64,000 nt of DNA from DASQJL01 sp036380835 (GTDB lineage Bacteria > Eisenbacteria > RBG-16-71-46 > SZUA-252), in assembly GCA_036380835.1 (NCBI GenBank), contig DASVDZ010000032.1:4167-68166 (forward strand), in the 5' to 3' direction. A program made the translations under genes and the position numbers. The notes below the pieces were generated by a model. It was given only the letters and a program-made list of their open reading frames with translations. It had not been told where the DNA came from and searched no databases. Shown in pieces: positions 27,171 through 35,046 of this stretch (position 1 is its first letter; each line of letters opens with the position of its first letter).

Positions 27171-28955
27171 ATGAGCCTGATCCGCACCCTCCGGTGCGTC
27201 GTCCTCTTCGCCGCCGTCGCCCCCTCGGTGCTCGGGTCTCCCGCCGGCGCCGCGACCGATCCGCCGCCCGCGATCTCCATTCCGACGCTCCCCGTCTCCG
27301 AGATCAAGCCCGGCATGACCGGCACGGGTTACAGCGTCTTCTCCGGGACGAAACGCGACACGTTCGCGGTCTCGATCGTCGGCGTCCTCCGCCGGTACAA
27401 GCCCGGCTCCGACCTGATCCTGGCGCGCGCGTCGAACGAATTCCTCGAAAAGACCGGCATCATCGCCGGGATGAGCGGGAGCCCGGTCTACGTGGACGGG
27501 AAGCTGATCGGCGCGGTTGCCTACGCCTGGCCGTTCCTCAAGGAGCCGCTCGCCGGGATCACGCCGATCGGGGAGATGCTCTCCGTGCTCCCGGGGAAGG
27601 AGGGGCCGCCCCCGTCCGCCGAGGACCGGTTCGGATCGCTCGGCGCGCCGCCGGCTCCGTCCGATGATCCGGGCGGCGCGCGGCCGATCGCGACGCCGAT
27701 CGCGCTCGCCGGTTTTACGCCCGCGGCGGTCCGCTATCTGGAGCCGTGGCTCGCCGAGCGGGGGTTCGTCGCGAGCCTCGGCGGGGCCAAGGAGCCCGGC
27801 GGGTCGTGCGACTCGCTCCTCCCCGGCTCGGCCATCGGCGTCGAGCTGGTGCGGGGCGATTGGTCGGCCGCGGCCATCGGAACGGTCACCTACCGCGACA
27901 AGGACCGGATCCTCGCCTTCGGGCACCCGTTCATGTCGATGGGGTGGGTCGATTTCCCGATCACCGCCGCCACGATCCACACGATCATGGTGAGCAGCCA
28001 GATCTCGAACAAGGTCGCGTCGCCGACCGCGACCTGCGGCGCGCTGGTCGCCGATCGCGAGGCCGGCATCGCCGGCACGGTCGGGCCCACGCCCGCGATG
28101 GTTCCGGTCTCGGTGTCGATCGAGGGAACCGGCGGGCGGGCGCGACGCTACCGCTTCGAGATCGCGCGGAGCCGGTACCTCACGCCCGGGCTCCTGTCCG
28201 CCGTGGTCGTGAGCTCGATCTCGGACGAGCTGTTCGAGGCGGGCGTCTCGACGATCCGCTACGACGTGGCGTATTCCATGAACGGCGGCAAGAGGACGAT
28301 CCACCAGGGCGATCTCTTCCTTACGACGTCTCCGGTCTCCGGCGTGGGGGAGGCGGTCAGCCAGGCGCTGACGGTGCTCCTCGGCGACCGCTTCCGGCCG
28401 TCGCGGCTCGACTCGGCGAGCGTCCGGGTGTCGGCGGCCGAGGGGATCGACGAGGCCGCCGTCGTCGGCATCCGCGTCACGCCCCCCACGGCGGCTCCCG
28501 GCGACTCGGTGGACGCCGAGGTGACGCTGCGCCGGCCCGCGAAGCCCCTCGAGACGCGCCACGTGCGGATCCGGATCCCGCCGTCCACGCCGGACGGTGA
28601 CGTGACGATTCGCGTCTGCGACGGGGGCGAGACGGAGAAGTGGGAGATGGGGCGCGTTCCCGATCGCTACAAGCCGCAGACGTTCGACCAGCTCGCCGAC
28701 ATCATCGAGACGACCCGGCGATCGGACCGCCTCTACGTGCAGGTCTACCGTGAAGCGGGAGGCGCGGTCGTGGACGGCGGGGAGATCTCGCAGGCGCCGC
28801 GCTCCGTGCTCTCGGTGATCGGCGCCTCGATGAAATCGGGCGACGCGTCCGAGACCAAGGGGGCGACGCTCGCCGAGGTCTCGATTCCGATGGGACGAGT
28901 GGTCCGCGGATGCGAGTCGGCGACCGTGAGCGTCGTCTCCGATCCGCGGCGCTGA
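27171..28955 (+). CDS. Exported SpoIVB-type serine peptidase (S55)
   Basis: 594 residues. A signal peptide (residues 1-28) leads into EIKPGMTGTGYSVFSGTKRD and a SpoIVB S55 core with the serine motif GMSGSPVY (S104) and the histidine motif LAFGHPF (H252). S55 enzymes are self-cleaving serine peptidases; in Bacillus SpoIVB triggers sigma-K release, but homologues are common in non-sporulating bacteria, where the substrate is unknown. After about residue 350 there are beta-rich segments (ITVAPGD-like TPPTAAPGDSVDAEVTLRR) without the PDZ seen in SpoIVB. It sits 37 bases after mutS and 34 before the propeller gene. Confidence 0.82.
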   Translation: MSLIRTLRCVVLFAAVAPSVLGSPAGAATDPPPAISIPTLPVSEIKPGMTGTGYSVFSGTKRDTFAVSIVGVLRRYKPGSDLILARASNEFLEKTGIIAGMSGSPVYVDGKLIGAVAYAWPFLKEPLAGITPIGEMLSVLPGKEGPPPSAEDRFGSLGAPPAPSDDPGGARPIATPIALAGFTPAAVRYLEPWLAERGFVASLGGAKEPGGSCDSLLPGSAIGVELVRGDWSAAAIGTVTYRDKDRILAFGHPFMSMGWVDFPITAATIHTIMVSSQISNKVASPTATCGALVADREAGIAGTVGPTPAMVPVSVSIEGTGGRARRYRFEIARSRYLTPGLLSAVVVSSISDELFEAGVSTIRYDVAYSMNGGKRTIHQGDLFLTTSPVSGVGEAVSQALTVLLGDRFRPSRLDSASVRVSAAEGIDEAAVVGIRVTPPTAAPGDSVDAEVTLRRPAKPLETRHVRIRIPPSTPDGDVTIRVCDGGETEKWEMGRVPDRYKPQTFDQLADIIETTRRSDRLYVQVYREAGGAVVDGGEISQAPRSVLSVIGASMKSGDASETKGATLAEVSIPMGRVVRGCESATVSVVSDPRR

Positions 28956-28975
28956 CCCCGCGAACCCGTACCGGG

Positions 28976-28992
28976 AAAGGAGCACGATCCTG
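28976..28992 (+). promoter_or_regulatory. Ribosome site pointing to a CTG start
   Basis: AAAGGAG (28976-28982) is seven bases from CTG 28990-28992 and 28 bases from the first GTG at 29011. Only the CTG reading includes the Arg-Asn-Arg before the hydrophobic core of the signal peptide. Confidence 0.5.
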
Positions 28993-31182
28993 AGCACTCG
29001 GAACCGCATTGTGACGGCGGCCATCCTGGCCGCGCTCTTCCTCGCGCCCAAGGCGGCGTTCGCGGTGGACACTTCCTTCTGGACCATGGACGACGTCGAC
29101 GGCTTCCTCCAAGGCGAGCAGATCACCGGCGTGGCGGTCGACAGCGACGGACATCTCGCGCTCGGTCCGGGGTGGGACTCGATCGCCTCGAAGCTCGACG
29201 GGGTCTCCTACATCTGGAGCCTCGCGCGGGACTCGAAGGGGCGCGTGATCTTCGGGACCGGCGACGACGGCGGCATCTATCGCTGGGAGCGGGGCCAGGG
29301 CGCCAAGCTCCTCTGGAAGACCGGCTCCGCGGAGATCACGAGCCTCGTCGTGGACGGAAAGGACAACGTGTACGCCGGCTCCACTCCAGGCGGGACGGTC
29401 TTCCGCGTCGCCGCGAACGGCGACACGAGCCGGTACTTCGAGACGGGGGAGGAGTCGATCTGGTCCCTGATCGCGGGGAAGGACGGCGCCCTCTACGCCG
29501 GAACCGGCCCGAACGGGAAGATCTTCAAGGTGACGGCCGCGGGGAAGGGGACCGTGTACGCCGAGACGAAGGACGTGAACGTCCTCGCCATGGCGTGGGC
29601 CTCGGACGGCGCGCTCCTCGCGGGCACGGCTTCGAAGGGTCTCCTCGTTCGCGTCGAATCGCCGGGACACCTCCGCGTGATCTACGACTCGGGCGGCGAC
29701 GAGCTGCGCGCCATCGCGGTCCTGCCCGGGGGATCGATCGCCGTGGGCACGGGAAAGGCGGGAAGCATCCCGCGCCCGCACGCTCCCAAGGCGGCGAGCG
29801 CGGGAGGGGGCGGTGGCGATCCCGATTCGCCGTACGCCATCGACGTGACTCCGGCCTCGAGCGGCGGCCCGGGCGGCGTCGCCGGGCGTTGCGGGGTCTT
29901 CCTCGTGGAGCCGGACGGCAGCGCGCGGCTCCTCTACGCGCCCGCCGCGGAATTCATCTACGCGATGATTCCCGCGGACGACCATACCGTCTGGGTCGCC
30001 ACCGGGAACCCCGGGGCGCTCTTCCGCGTGGCCCTGGACCGGAAGTTCGCGCTCCTCGGGGCTCCCGACGAGAAGCAGGTGCTCGCGCTCCTCCGGTCGG
30101 GAAGCGAGACGTACGCCGCGACCGGGAACCCCGCCGTCCTCTACGCGCTCGGCTCGGCGCCCGCGAAGGAGGGGACGTACCTCTCCGACGCCCACGATCT
30201 CCGTTCGGTCGCCTCGTGGGGGCGCGCGGTGATCCAATCGCGCGGCGGTTCCGTGACGTGGTCGTCGCGGAGCGGCCTGAGCGAGACGCCGGACGAGGGG
30301 TGGAGCGACTGGTCGCCCGAGACGCCGCTCCAGGGGAGCGCCGCGATCTCGAGCCCGGCCGCGCGATTCCTGCAGTTTCGGCTCCGTCTCAAGGCGGGCG
30401 GCTCGGAATCGCCCGTGGTCTCGTCGATCGAGGTCTCCTATCGCCAGCGGAATCTCCCGCCCGAGCTAGGCGAGGTCCGGATCTTCGGCCCCGACAATCC
30501 GTTCTTCGAAGGCGGCCCGGAGTACCGCCCGCCGCAGATCTCGCAGACGTTCCCGAACGGCCTCAAGGTCGAGTACTCGTATCCGCGAAGCGGTCCGCGA
30601 ACCGTCTCCGATCCGAGCGCCGCCTGGGCGCGCGGCGTCCGCACCGCGACGTGGGACGCGCTCGACCCGAACGGGGACGATCTCCGCTTCGACGTCTACA
30701 TCAAGGCGGAGGACGAATCGGCGTGGCGCCCGCTCGCGAAGGAGCGGAAGGAGAAGGTCCTTTCGTGGGACGCCGAGTCGTTCGCGAACGGGGCGTACCG
30801 CCTGAAGGTCGTCGCGTCGGACGACGCGAGCAATCCGCCCGACGTCGCCCTCACGACGGAGCGGGTCGGCCCGGTCTTCCGGATCGACAACGTTCCTCCC
30901 TCGATCGAGGGGATCAAGTTCGAGGGAGGGGCGGCCAAGGGCTCCGTCACGGTCTCGGGCGTCGCGGCCGACGCCGACACCCGGATCTCGGTCATCGAGT
31001 ACTCGGTCGACGGCGGCGACTGGACCCAGGTCTTCCCGGTGGATGGTCTCTTCGACCAGCCGCGGGAATCGTTCCGGTTCGAGGTCAAGAACCTCGCGGG
31101 CGGGGAGCACGCGATCACGGTTCGCGCCTCGGACCAGGATCGAAACGTCGGCATCGCAAAAGTGATCGCGGTCAGCCGCTGA
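28990..31182 (+). CDS. Exported beta-propeller protein with C-terminal Ig/Fn-like domain
   Basis: 730 residues if the CTG at 28990 is used, which follows AAAGGAG (28976-28982) by seven bases and gives a signal peptide with a basic n-region (STRNRIVTAAILAALFLAPKAAFA). A GTG at 29011 is the next start but lies 28 bases from that site. Residues 30-420 hold NHL-like propeller blades (DNVYAGSTPGGTVFRV, GALYAGTGPNGKIFKV, GALLAGTASKGLLVRV) with a Gly-rich insert near 260-290. The C-terminus (from about 620) is an Ig-like domain (RIDNVPPSIEG, ISVIEYSVDGGDW). It is probably cotranscribed with the S55 peptidase. Function unknown; binding of sugar or peptide is possible. Confidence 0.75.
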   Translation: MSTRNRIVTAAILAALFLAPKAAFAVDTSFWTMDDVDGFLQGEQITGVAVDSDGHLALGPGWDSIASKLDGVSYIWSLARDSKGRVIFGTGDDGGIYRWERGQGAKLLWKTGSAEITSLVVDGKDNVYAGSTPGGTVFRVAANGDTSRYFETGEESIWSLIAGKDGALYAGTGPNGKIFKVTAAGKGTVYAETKDVNVLAMAWASDGALLAGTASKGLLVRVESPGHLRVIYDSGGDELRAIAVLPGGSIAVGTGKAGSIPRPHAPKAASAGGGGGDPDSPYAIDVTPASSGGPGGVAGRCGVFLVEPDGSARLLYAPAAEFIYAMIPADDHTVWVATGNPGALFRVALDRKFALLGAPDEKQVLALLRSGSETYAATGNPAVLYALGSAPAKEGTYLSDAHDLRSVASWGRAVIQSRGGSVTWSSRSGLSETPDEGWSDWSPETPLQGSAAISSPAARFLQFRLRLKAGGSESPVVSSIEVSYRQRNLPPELGEVRIFGPDNPFFEGGPEYRPPQISQTFPNGLKVEYSYPRSGPRTVSDPSAAWARGVRTATWDALDPNGDDLRFDVYIKAEDESAWRPLAKERKEKVLSWDAESFANGAYRLKVVASDDASNPPDVALTTERVGPVFRIDNVPPSIEGIKFEGGAAKGSVTVSGVAADADTRISVIEYSVDGGDWTQVFPVDGLFDQPRESFRFEVKNLAGGEHAITVRASDQDRNVGIAKVIAVSR

Positions 31183-31200
31183 TCGTGCGAAACGCACGAT
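31182..31200 (+). terminator. Weak hairpin after the propeller gene
   Basis: ATCGTGCG (31182-31189), AAA, CGCACGAT (31193-31200): an eight-pair perfect stem starting at the last base of the stop codon. No T tract follows, so it may be a weak or Rho-assisted terminator. The remaining 31201-31422 holds no gene; TGGTACGAT at 31354-31362 is a possible extended -10 for the next gene. Confidence 0.4.
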
Positions 31201-31422
31201 TCGCGCCCGGCGTGGCACGGATCGCGGATCGGAGTCGAGGGGCCGCGGGATTCGCGCCGGAGGGCCGGTTCCGCGGCGTTTTGGCGGTCCCGTAGCGGCC
31301 CGGGGAGGGCTCGGCCGCCGACTCCGACGCCGCTCGGCGTCCGGGCGCCGCGGTGGTACGATCCTTGCGGTTACGGCTCCGGACGCCTACGCCTTCCGAA
31401 TCGGGGCCATTACAGGGACCGC

Positions 31423-33726
31423 ATGAGACTCGCCTTTCTCGACCTGCCCGACGACCAGGTCGATCTGATTTCCACGGCGCGCCAGGCCCCGGACGTGGAC
31501 CTGGTTCTCGTCGTGCACGCCGATCCCGACGCCCTGGCGCTCAAGATCGCCGAGGTGCTCCAGATTCCGCGCTCGACCGAGCCGCTCGACCTGCTCCAGC
31601 TCAAGCCCGACCGCGTCGCCCTCCCGTCGCTCGATTCCCCAGGTGCCGCCGCCCTCCTCCGCGCGGGAATCTCGCCCGGAATCTTCACCGCGCTCCACGA
31701 TCTGCCGGCGGTCCTGTCCGAGGGGCTGCTCTCCTCCGTGGCGACGAACGGGGAGCCGACGCCGATCGAGGAATGGGAGGAGGGCTTCGAGGAGGCGACC
31801 GGGACGGGCGCGACGCTCGGGACGATCCGGGAGGCGCTCGCCCTCTCGGAGGACCGCCAGCGGCTCTTCCGGGAGATCCTCGCGCTCGCGGTCGCCGAGG
31901 CGGGCGCCGACGCGGGATCGATCATGGTGGTCGACGAGGAGGAAGGGGAGCTTCGGATCGCCTTCGCCGACGGGCTCTCCCCGGACACCGTTCGGACGAC
32001 CCGCCAGCGGATCGGCGAGGGCGTCGCCGGCAGCGTGGCGCGCGACGGCAAGCCGCTCATCATCAACGAGCGCGTGAGCGACCCGCGGTATCAGGATTCG
32101 CGGGAGCGGAGCCGGATCGCGGCCGCGATGTCGGCTCCGATCCTCCTCGACGGCCGCGTGATCGGCGTGCTCAACGTCTCGAGCGACCGGCCGGGCAAGC
32201 GCTTCGTGGAGGAAGACCTCACGCGCCTGACCGAGCTCGGCGCCCAGACCTCGGCGATCCTCGACCGCGTCGTGCGGCGCTCCCGGAGCGACCTCGACGC
32301 GATCGAGTTCCGCGCGCGGCGGGCGCTGGAGCAGGCGTTCCAGACTTCCGAGGCGCCGCTCGCGGAGCGGCTCCGCGCCGCCACGACGCGGCTCGCCGAC
32401 CAGCTCACGGCGGGAGCCGCGAACGTCTACCTCGCCGATCCGGCCCAGCGGCGCTTCACCGTGATCTCCTCGGGATCCGCTCCGGGATCCGAAGGGACGA
32501 TCCCCATCGCCCGCGGGATCGTGGCGCGCGCCCACCAGGAAGGGGAGGCGTTCTTCCTCGCCACGCGCGTCGCGCCGCCCGATTGGCGCGCGGGCGAATC
32601 GACCCCGAATCTCCTCGTCGCGCCGATCATCGGCGCCCGCGCGCACGGCGTGCTGACCCTGGAATGCGTCACGCGCATCGAGACCGATCTCGAGGCGTTC
32701 ACGCGCCTCACGAGCCGGGTCGCGGGGTATCTGGCCCGGCTGATCGAGTCGCAGCGCGACGACGGCGGCGCCCGCCGGAGCGCCCTCCTGGCGCTCCTCT
32801 CGGACATTGCCCCGCGCCTCATGGTCGTCCGAGAGCCCGAGGCGCTCGTGGTCGAGACGCTCGGCGCGGTCCGGGGACTCTTCCCGCACGGCCTGGTCGC
32901 CGTGCGGCTCCTCGGCCGGGACGACGAGCTGGTCCTCCGCACCGCGTACGACGGCCCCGACGACGAGCGGGCGCGCGTGCACGAGCGGGAGGCCTCCCTC
33001 GCGGCGAAGGTGATCGCCGAGGGCCTCGAGCTTTCGCCCGCGACGATGGAGGAGATCGACCTGCACGGCCCGTCGATCGAGTCAGGGGACGGCCTCGCGG
33101 CGGTGGTGCCGGTCCGGACCTCGGACCGGGTCGCCGGCTCGATCGGCGTCGTGCTCCGCAGCGAGGACGTGCGCGACGGCGCGGGGTTGGCGCCCCCCGA
33201 GCTCGAGGCGCTCCGGAAGGTGGCGCTCTACGCCTCGATCGCCTGGGAGCACGTGCGCGGCCTGGGGGGCGCGGAGCGCGAGACCCACGATCGCCTGACC
33301 GGACTCCTGGCGGGCGCGGGGCTCGAAGCCCGGATCGAGGAGGAGGTCAAGCGCGCGGAGCGCTACCACGACCGCTTCCTCCTCACCGTCTGCGTCTTCC
33401 CCCAGTTCACGCGCCTCGCGTCGCAGCATGGGCCGGCCTGGAGCGAGCGGCTCCTCCGGGAGTTCGCGGTGGCCCTCTCCCGGAACGTGCGCGAGGTCGA
33501 CGCCGTGGCGCGGATCGGGGACGGCCGCTTCGCCGTGCTCTCGCCCGAGACCGACAAGGACTCCGGGGCGCTCCTTCGGCGCCTCGATCTCCTCGTGCCG
33601 CGCCTCGAATGCGTGCGCACGCTCCCCGATCCCTCCGACGTGCGGCTCGAAGGCCGCCAGTTCACCTATCCGGACGAGATCCCGACCGGGGGCGAGCTCC
33701 TGGCGCTGATTCGCGACGATCACTGA
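31423..33726 (+). CDS. Triple-GAF protein with degenerate GGDEF domain
   Basis: 767 residues with no membrane segment. Residues 1-110 form an alpha/beta domain with MRLAFLDLPDDQVDLI, DVDLVLVVHADPDALALKIAEVL and GISPGIFTAL, like a Rossmann or receiver-type fold without clear phospho-acceptor. GAF domains cover about 135-275 (DAGSIMVVDEEEGELRIAFADGL, GEGVAGSVARDGKPLIINE, APILLDGRVIGVLNV), 300-450 and 455-615. The last 150 residues match GGDEF (THDRLTGLLAGAGLEARIEEEVKRAERY) but the catalytic loop reads IGDGRFAVLSPETD in place of GGDEF, so diguanylate cyclase activity is unlikely. It is probably a cytoplasmic small-molecule sensor acting by protein contact. Confidence 0.8.
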   Translation: MRLAFLDLPDDQVDLISTARQAPDVDLVLVVHADPDALALKIAEVLQIPRSTEPLDLLQLKPDRVALPSLDSPGAAALLRAGISPGIFTALHDLPAVLSEGLLSSVATNGEPTPIEEWEEGFEEATGTGATLGTIREALALSEDRQRLFREILALAVAEAGADAGSIMVVDEEEGELRIAFADGLSPDTVRTTRQRIGEGVAGSVARDGKPLIINERVSDPRYQDSRERSRIAAAMSAPILLDGRVIGVLNVSSDRPGKRFVEEDLTRLTELGAQTSAILDRVVRRSRSDLDAIEFRARRALEQAFQTSEAPLAERLRAATTRLADQLTAGAANVYLADPAQRRFTVISSGSAPGSEGTIPIARGIVARAHQEGEAFFLATRVAPPDWRAGESTPNLLVAPIIGARAHGVLTLECVTRIETDLEAFTRLTSRVAGYLARLIESQRDDGGARRSALLALLSDIAPRLMVVREPEALVVETLGAVRGLFPHGLVAVRLLGRDDELVLRTAYDGPDDERARVHEREASLAAKVIAEGLELSPATMEEIDLHGPSIESGDGLAAVVPVRTSDRVAGSIGVVLRSEDVRDGAGLAPPELEALRKVALYASIAWEHVRGLGGAERETHDRLTGLLAGAGLEARIEEEVKRAERYHDRFLLTVCVFPQFTRLASQHGPAWSERLLREFAVALSRNVREVDAVARIGDGRFAVLSPETDKDSGALLRRLDLLVPRLECVRTLPDPSDVRLEGRQFTYPDEIPTGGELLALIRDDH

Positions 33727-33788
33727 CCGCGGTCTCCGCCAAGTCGATCGCGCCGTCGCTCGAGCGCCGGCCCGCCGCCAGTCTTCGG

Positions 33789-33817
33789 TTGCCCGGCCGG
33801 GCCCGGCGCATTATCGT
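33789..33817 (+). promoter_or_regulatory. Candidate leaderless promoter of the M24 peptidase gene
   Basis: TTGCCC (33789-33794), 17 bases, TATCGT (33812-33817), each 4/6 to consensus. The -10 ends six bases before the ATG at 33824, so transcription would begin at or next to the start codon. No Shine-Dalgarno is visible before that ATG, which fits a leaderless message. Confidence 0.45.
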
Positions 33818-33823
33818 TGGTCC

Positions 33824-35041
33824 ATGCCGCTCACCGACGCCGCCACGAGGGCCCCATCGCTGGGCGCGCTCAAGCTGGCCCAGGCCCAATCCCTCCTCGA
33901 GCCGCACGACCTCGGCGCGTGGCTGATCGTCGTCCGGGAATCGGCCGATCGCCCCGATCCGATCCTCCGCTTCTTCCACGACGGCGACTTCACCTGGACG
34001 ACGTTCTTCATCGTCACCCCCGAGCGCTCCGTCGCCCTCGTCGCGACCTTCGACGCCCCCGACGTGACGCGGGCGGGAATCTTCGACGACGTTCGCACGT
34101 ACAAGGAAGGGCCGAAGGCGGCGCTGCTCGAGATCCTCGCCGCGCTCGCTCCGTCCCGGATCGGAATCAACGTCTCCCGCGATGACGCGCTGGCCGACGG
34201 GCTGACCGCCGGACTCCGCGACTATCTGGTCGAGACGCTCGCCGGGACGCCCTTCGCAGAGCGCCTCGTGTCCGCCGAGAAATTCCTCGCCCACCTCCGC
34301 GGCGTGAAGCTTCCCGAAGAGCGGGAGCGGATCCGCCTCGCGATCGACCGGACGGAGGCGATGTTCGACCACGTCCGCGAGTCGATCGCGATCGGGCTCA
34401 CCCAGCGCGAGGTCGCGTCCCGGTACCACCGGATGGCGGCGGAGGAAGGGGTCCGCACGGCGTGGCCCCGCGCCTTCTGCCCCACGGTGACGATCGGGCC
34501 CCACTCGGCGATCGGCCACACCGCGCCGGGGGAGGAGCGGATCACCGACGGGTGCATCGTCCACATGGACTTCGGAATCGCGCTCGACGGCTACTGCTCC
34601 GATCTCCAGCGCCTCTGGTACGTCTCGGGGAGCGGCCGCCGCGGGATCCCCGCGGAGGTGGCCCGGGCCTACGAGACGATCGTCGCGGCGATCGACGTGG
34701 CCGCGAAAGCGCTCCGGCCGGGCGCGGTGGGCTGGGAGGTCGATCGCGCGGCACGGGAGCTGATCGTCTCGCGCGGCTATCCGGAATACGCCCACGCGCT
34801 GGGGCACCACCTGGGCCGCGCGGTGCACGACGGCGGTGGCGTGCTCGGTCCGCGGTGGGAGCGCTACGGCCGCGAGCCCTTCGCCGCGGTTCGGGAGGGG
34901 AACGTCTACACCCTCGAGCCGAGCATCCATCTGCCCGAGCACGGTCTCGTCTCGCTCGAGGAGGACGTGGTCGTCGCCTCGGCCGGCACCGTCTTCCTCT
35001 CGCGCTTCCCGCGCGAGCTACCGGTCGTCCGTCCGGCCTAG
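33824..35041 (+). CDS. M24-family metallopeptidase (Xaa-Pro aminopeptidase type)
   Basis: 405 residues. The N-terminal creatinase-like domain spans about 1-165 and the pita-bread catalytic domain 170-405. Metal ligands are recognisable: HMDFGIALDGYCSDLQR (two aspartates), HALGHHLGRAVHDGG, LEPSIHLPEHG and LEEDVVV. Such enzymes remove an N-terminal residue before proline or cleave proline dipeptides in the cytoplasm; the exact substrate cannot be read. It is first in a run with mutL, which begins six bases after its stop, and may be expressed as a leaderless message. Confidence 0.9.
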   Translation: MPLTDAATRAPSLGALKLAQAQSLLEPHDLGAWLIVVRESADRPDPILRFFHDGDFTWTTFFIVTPERSVALVATFDAPDVTRAGIFDDVRTYKEGPKAALLEILAALAPSRIGINVSRDDALADGLTAGLRDYLVETLAGTPFAERLVSAEKFLAHLRGVKLPEERERIRLAIDRTEAMFDHVRESIAIGLTQREVASRYHRMAAEEGVRTAWPRAFCPTVTIGPHSAIGHTAPGEERITDGCIVHMDFGIALDGYCSDLQRLWYVSGSGRRGIPAEVARAYETIVAAIDVAAKALRPGAVGWEVDRAARELIVSRGYPEYAHALGHHLGRAVHDGGGVLGPRWERYGREPFAAVREGNVYTLEPSIHLPEHGLVSLEEDVVVASAGTVFLSRFPRELPVVRPA

Positions 35042-35046
35042 CGGCG

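Noticed and set aside
27171..28955. Evidence for sporulation from a SpoIVB-like gene
   Set aside because: S55 domains are widespread in non-sporulating bacteria, and no other sporulation gene is in the window.
31201..31422. Small RNA or gene in the gap before the GAF protein
   Set aside because: Only a possible extended -10 at 31354-31362; no conserved RNA form or reading frame recognised.
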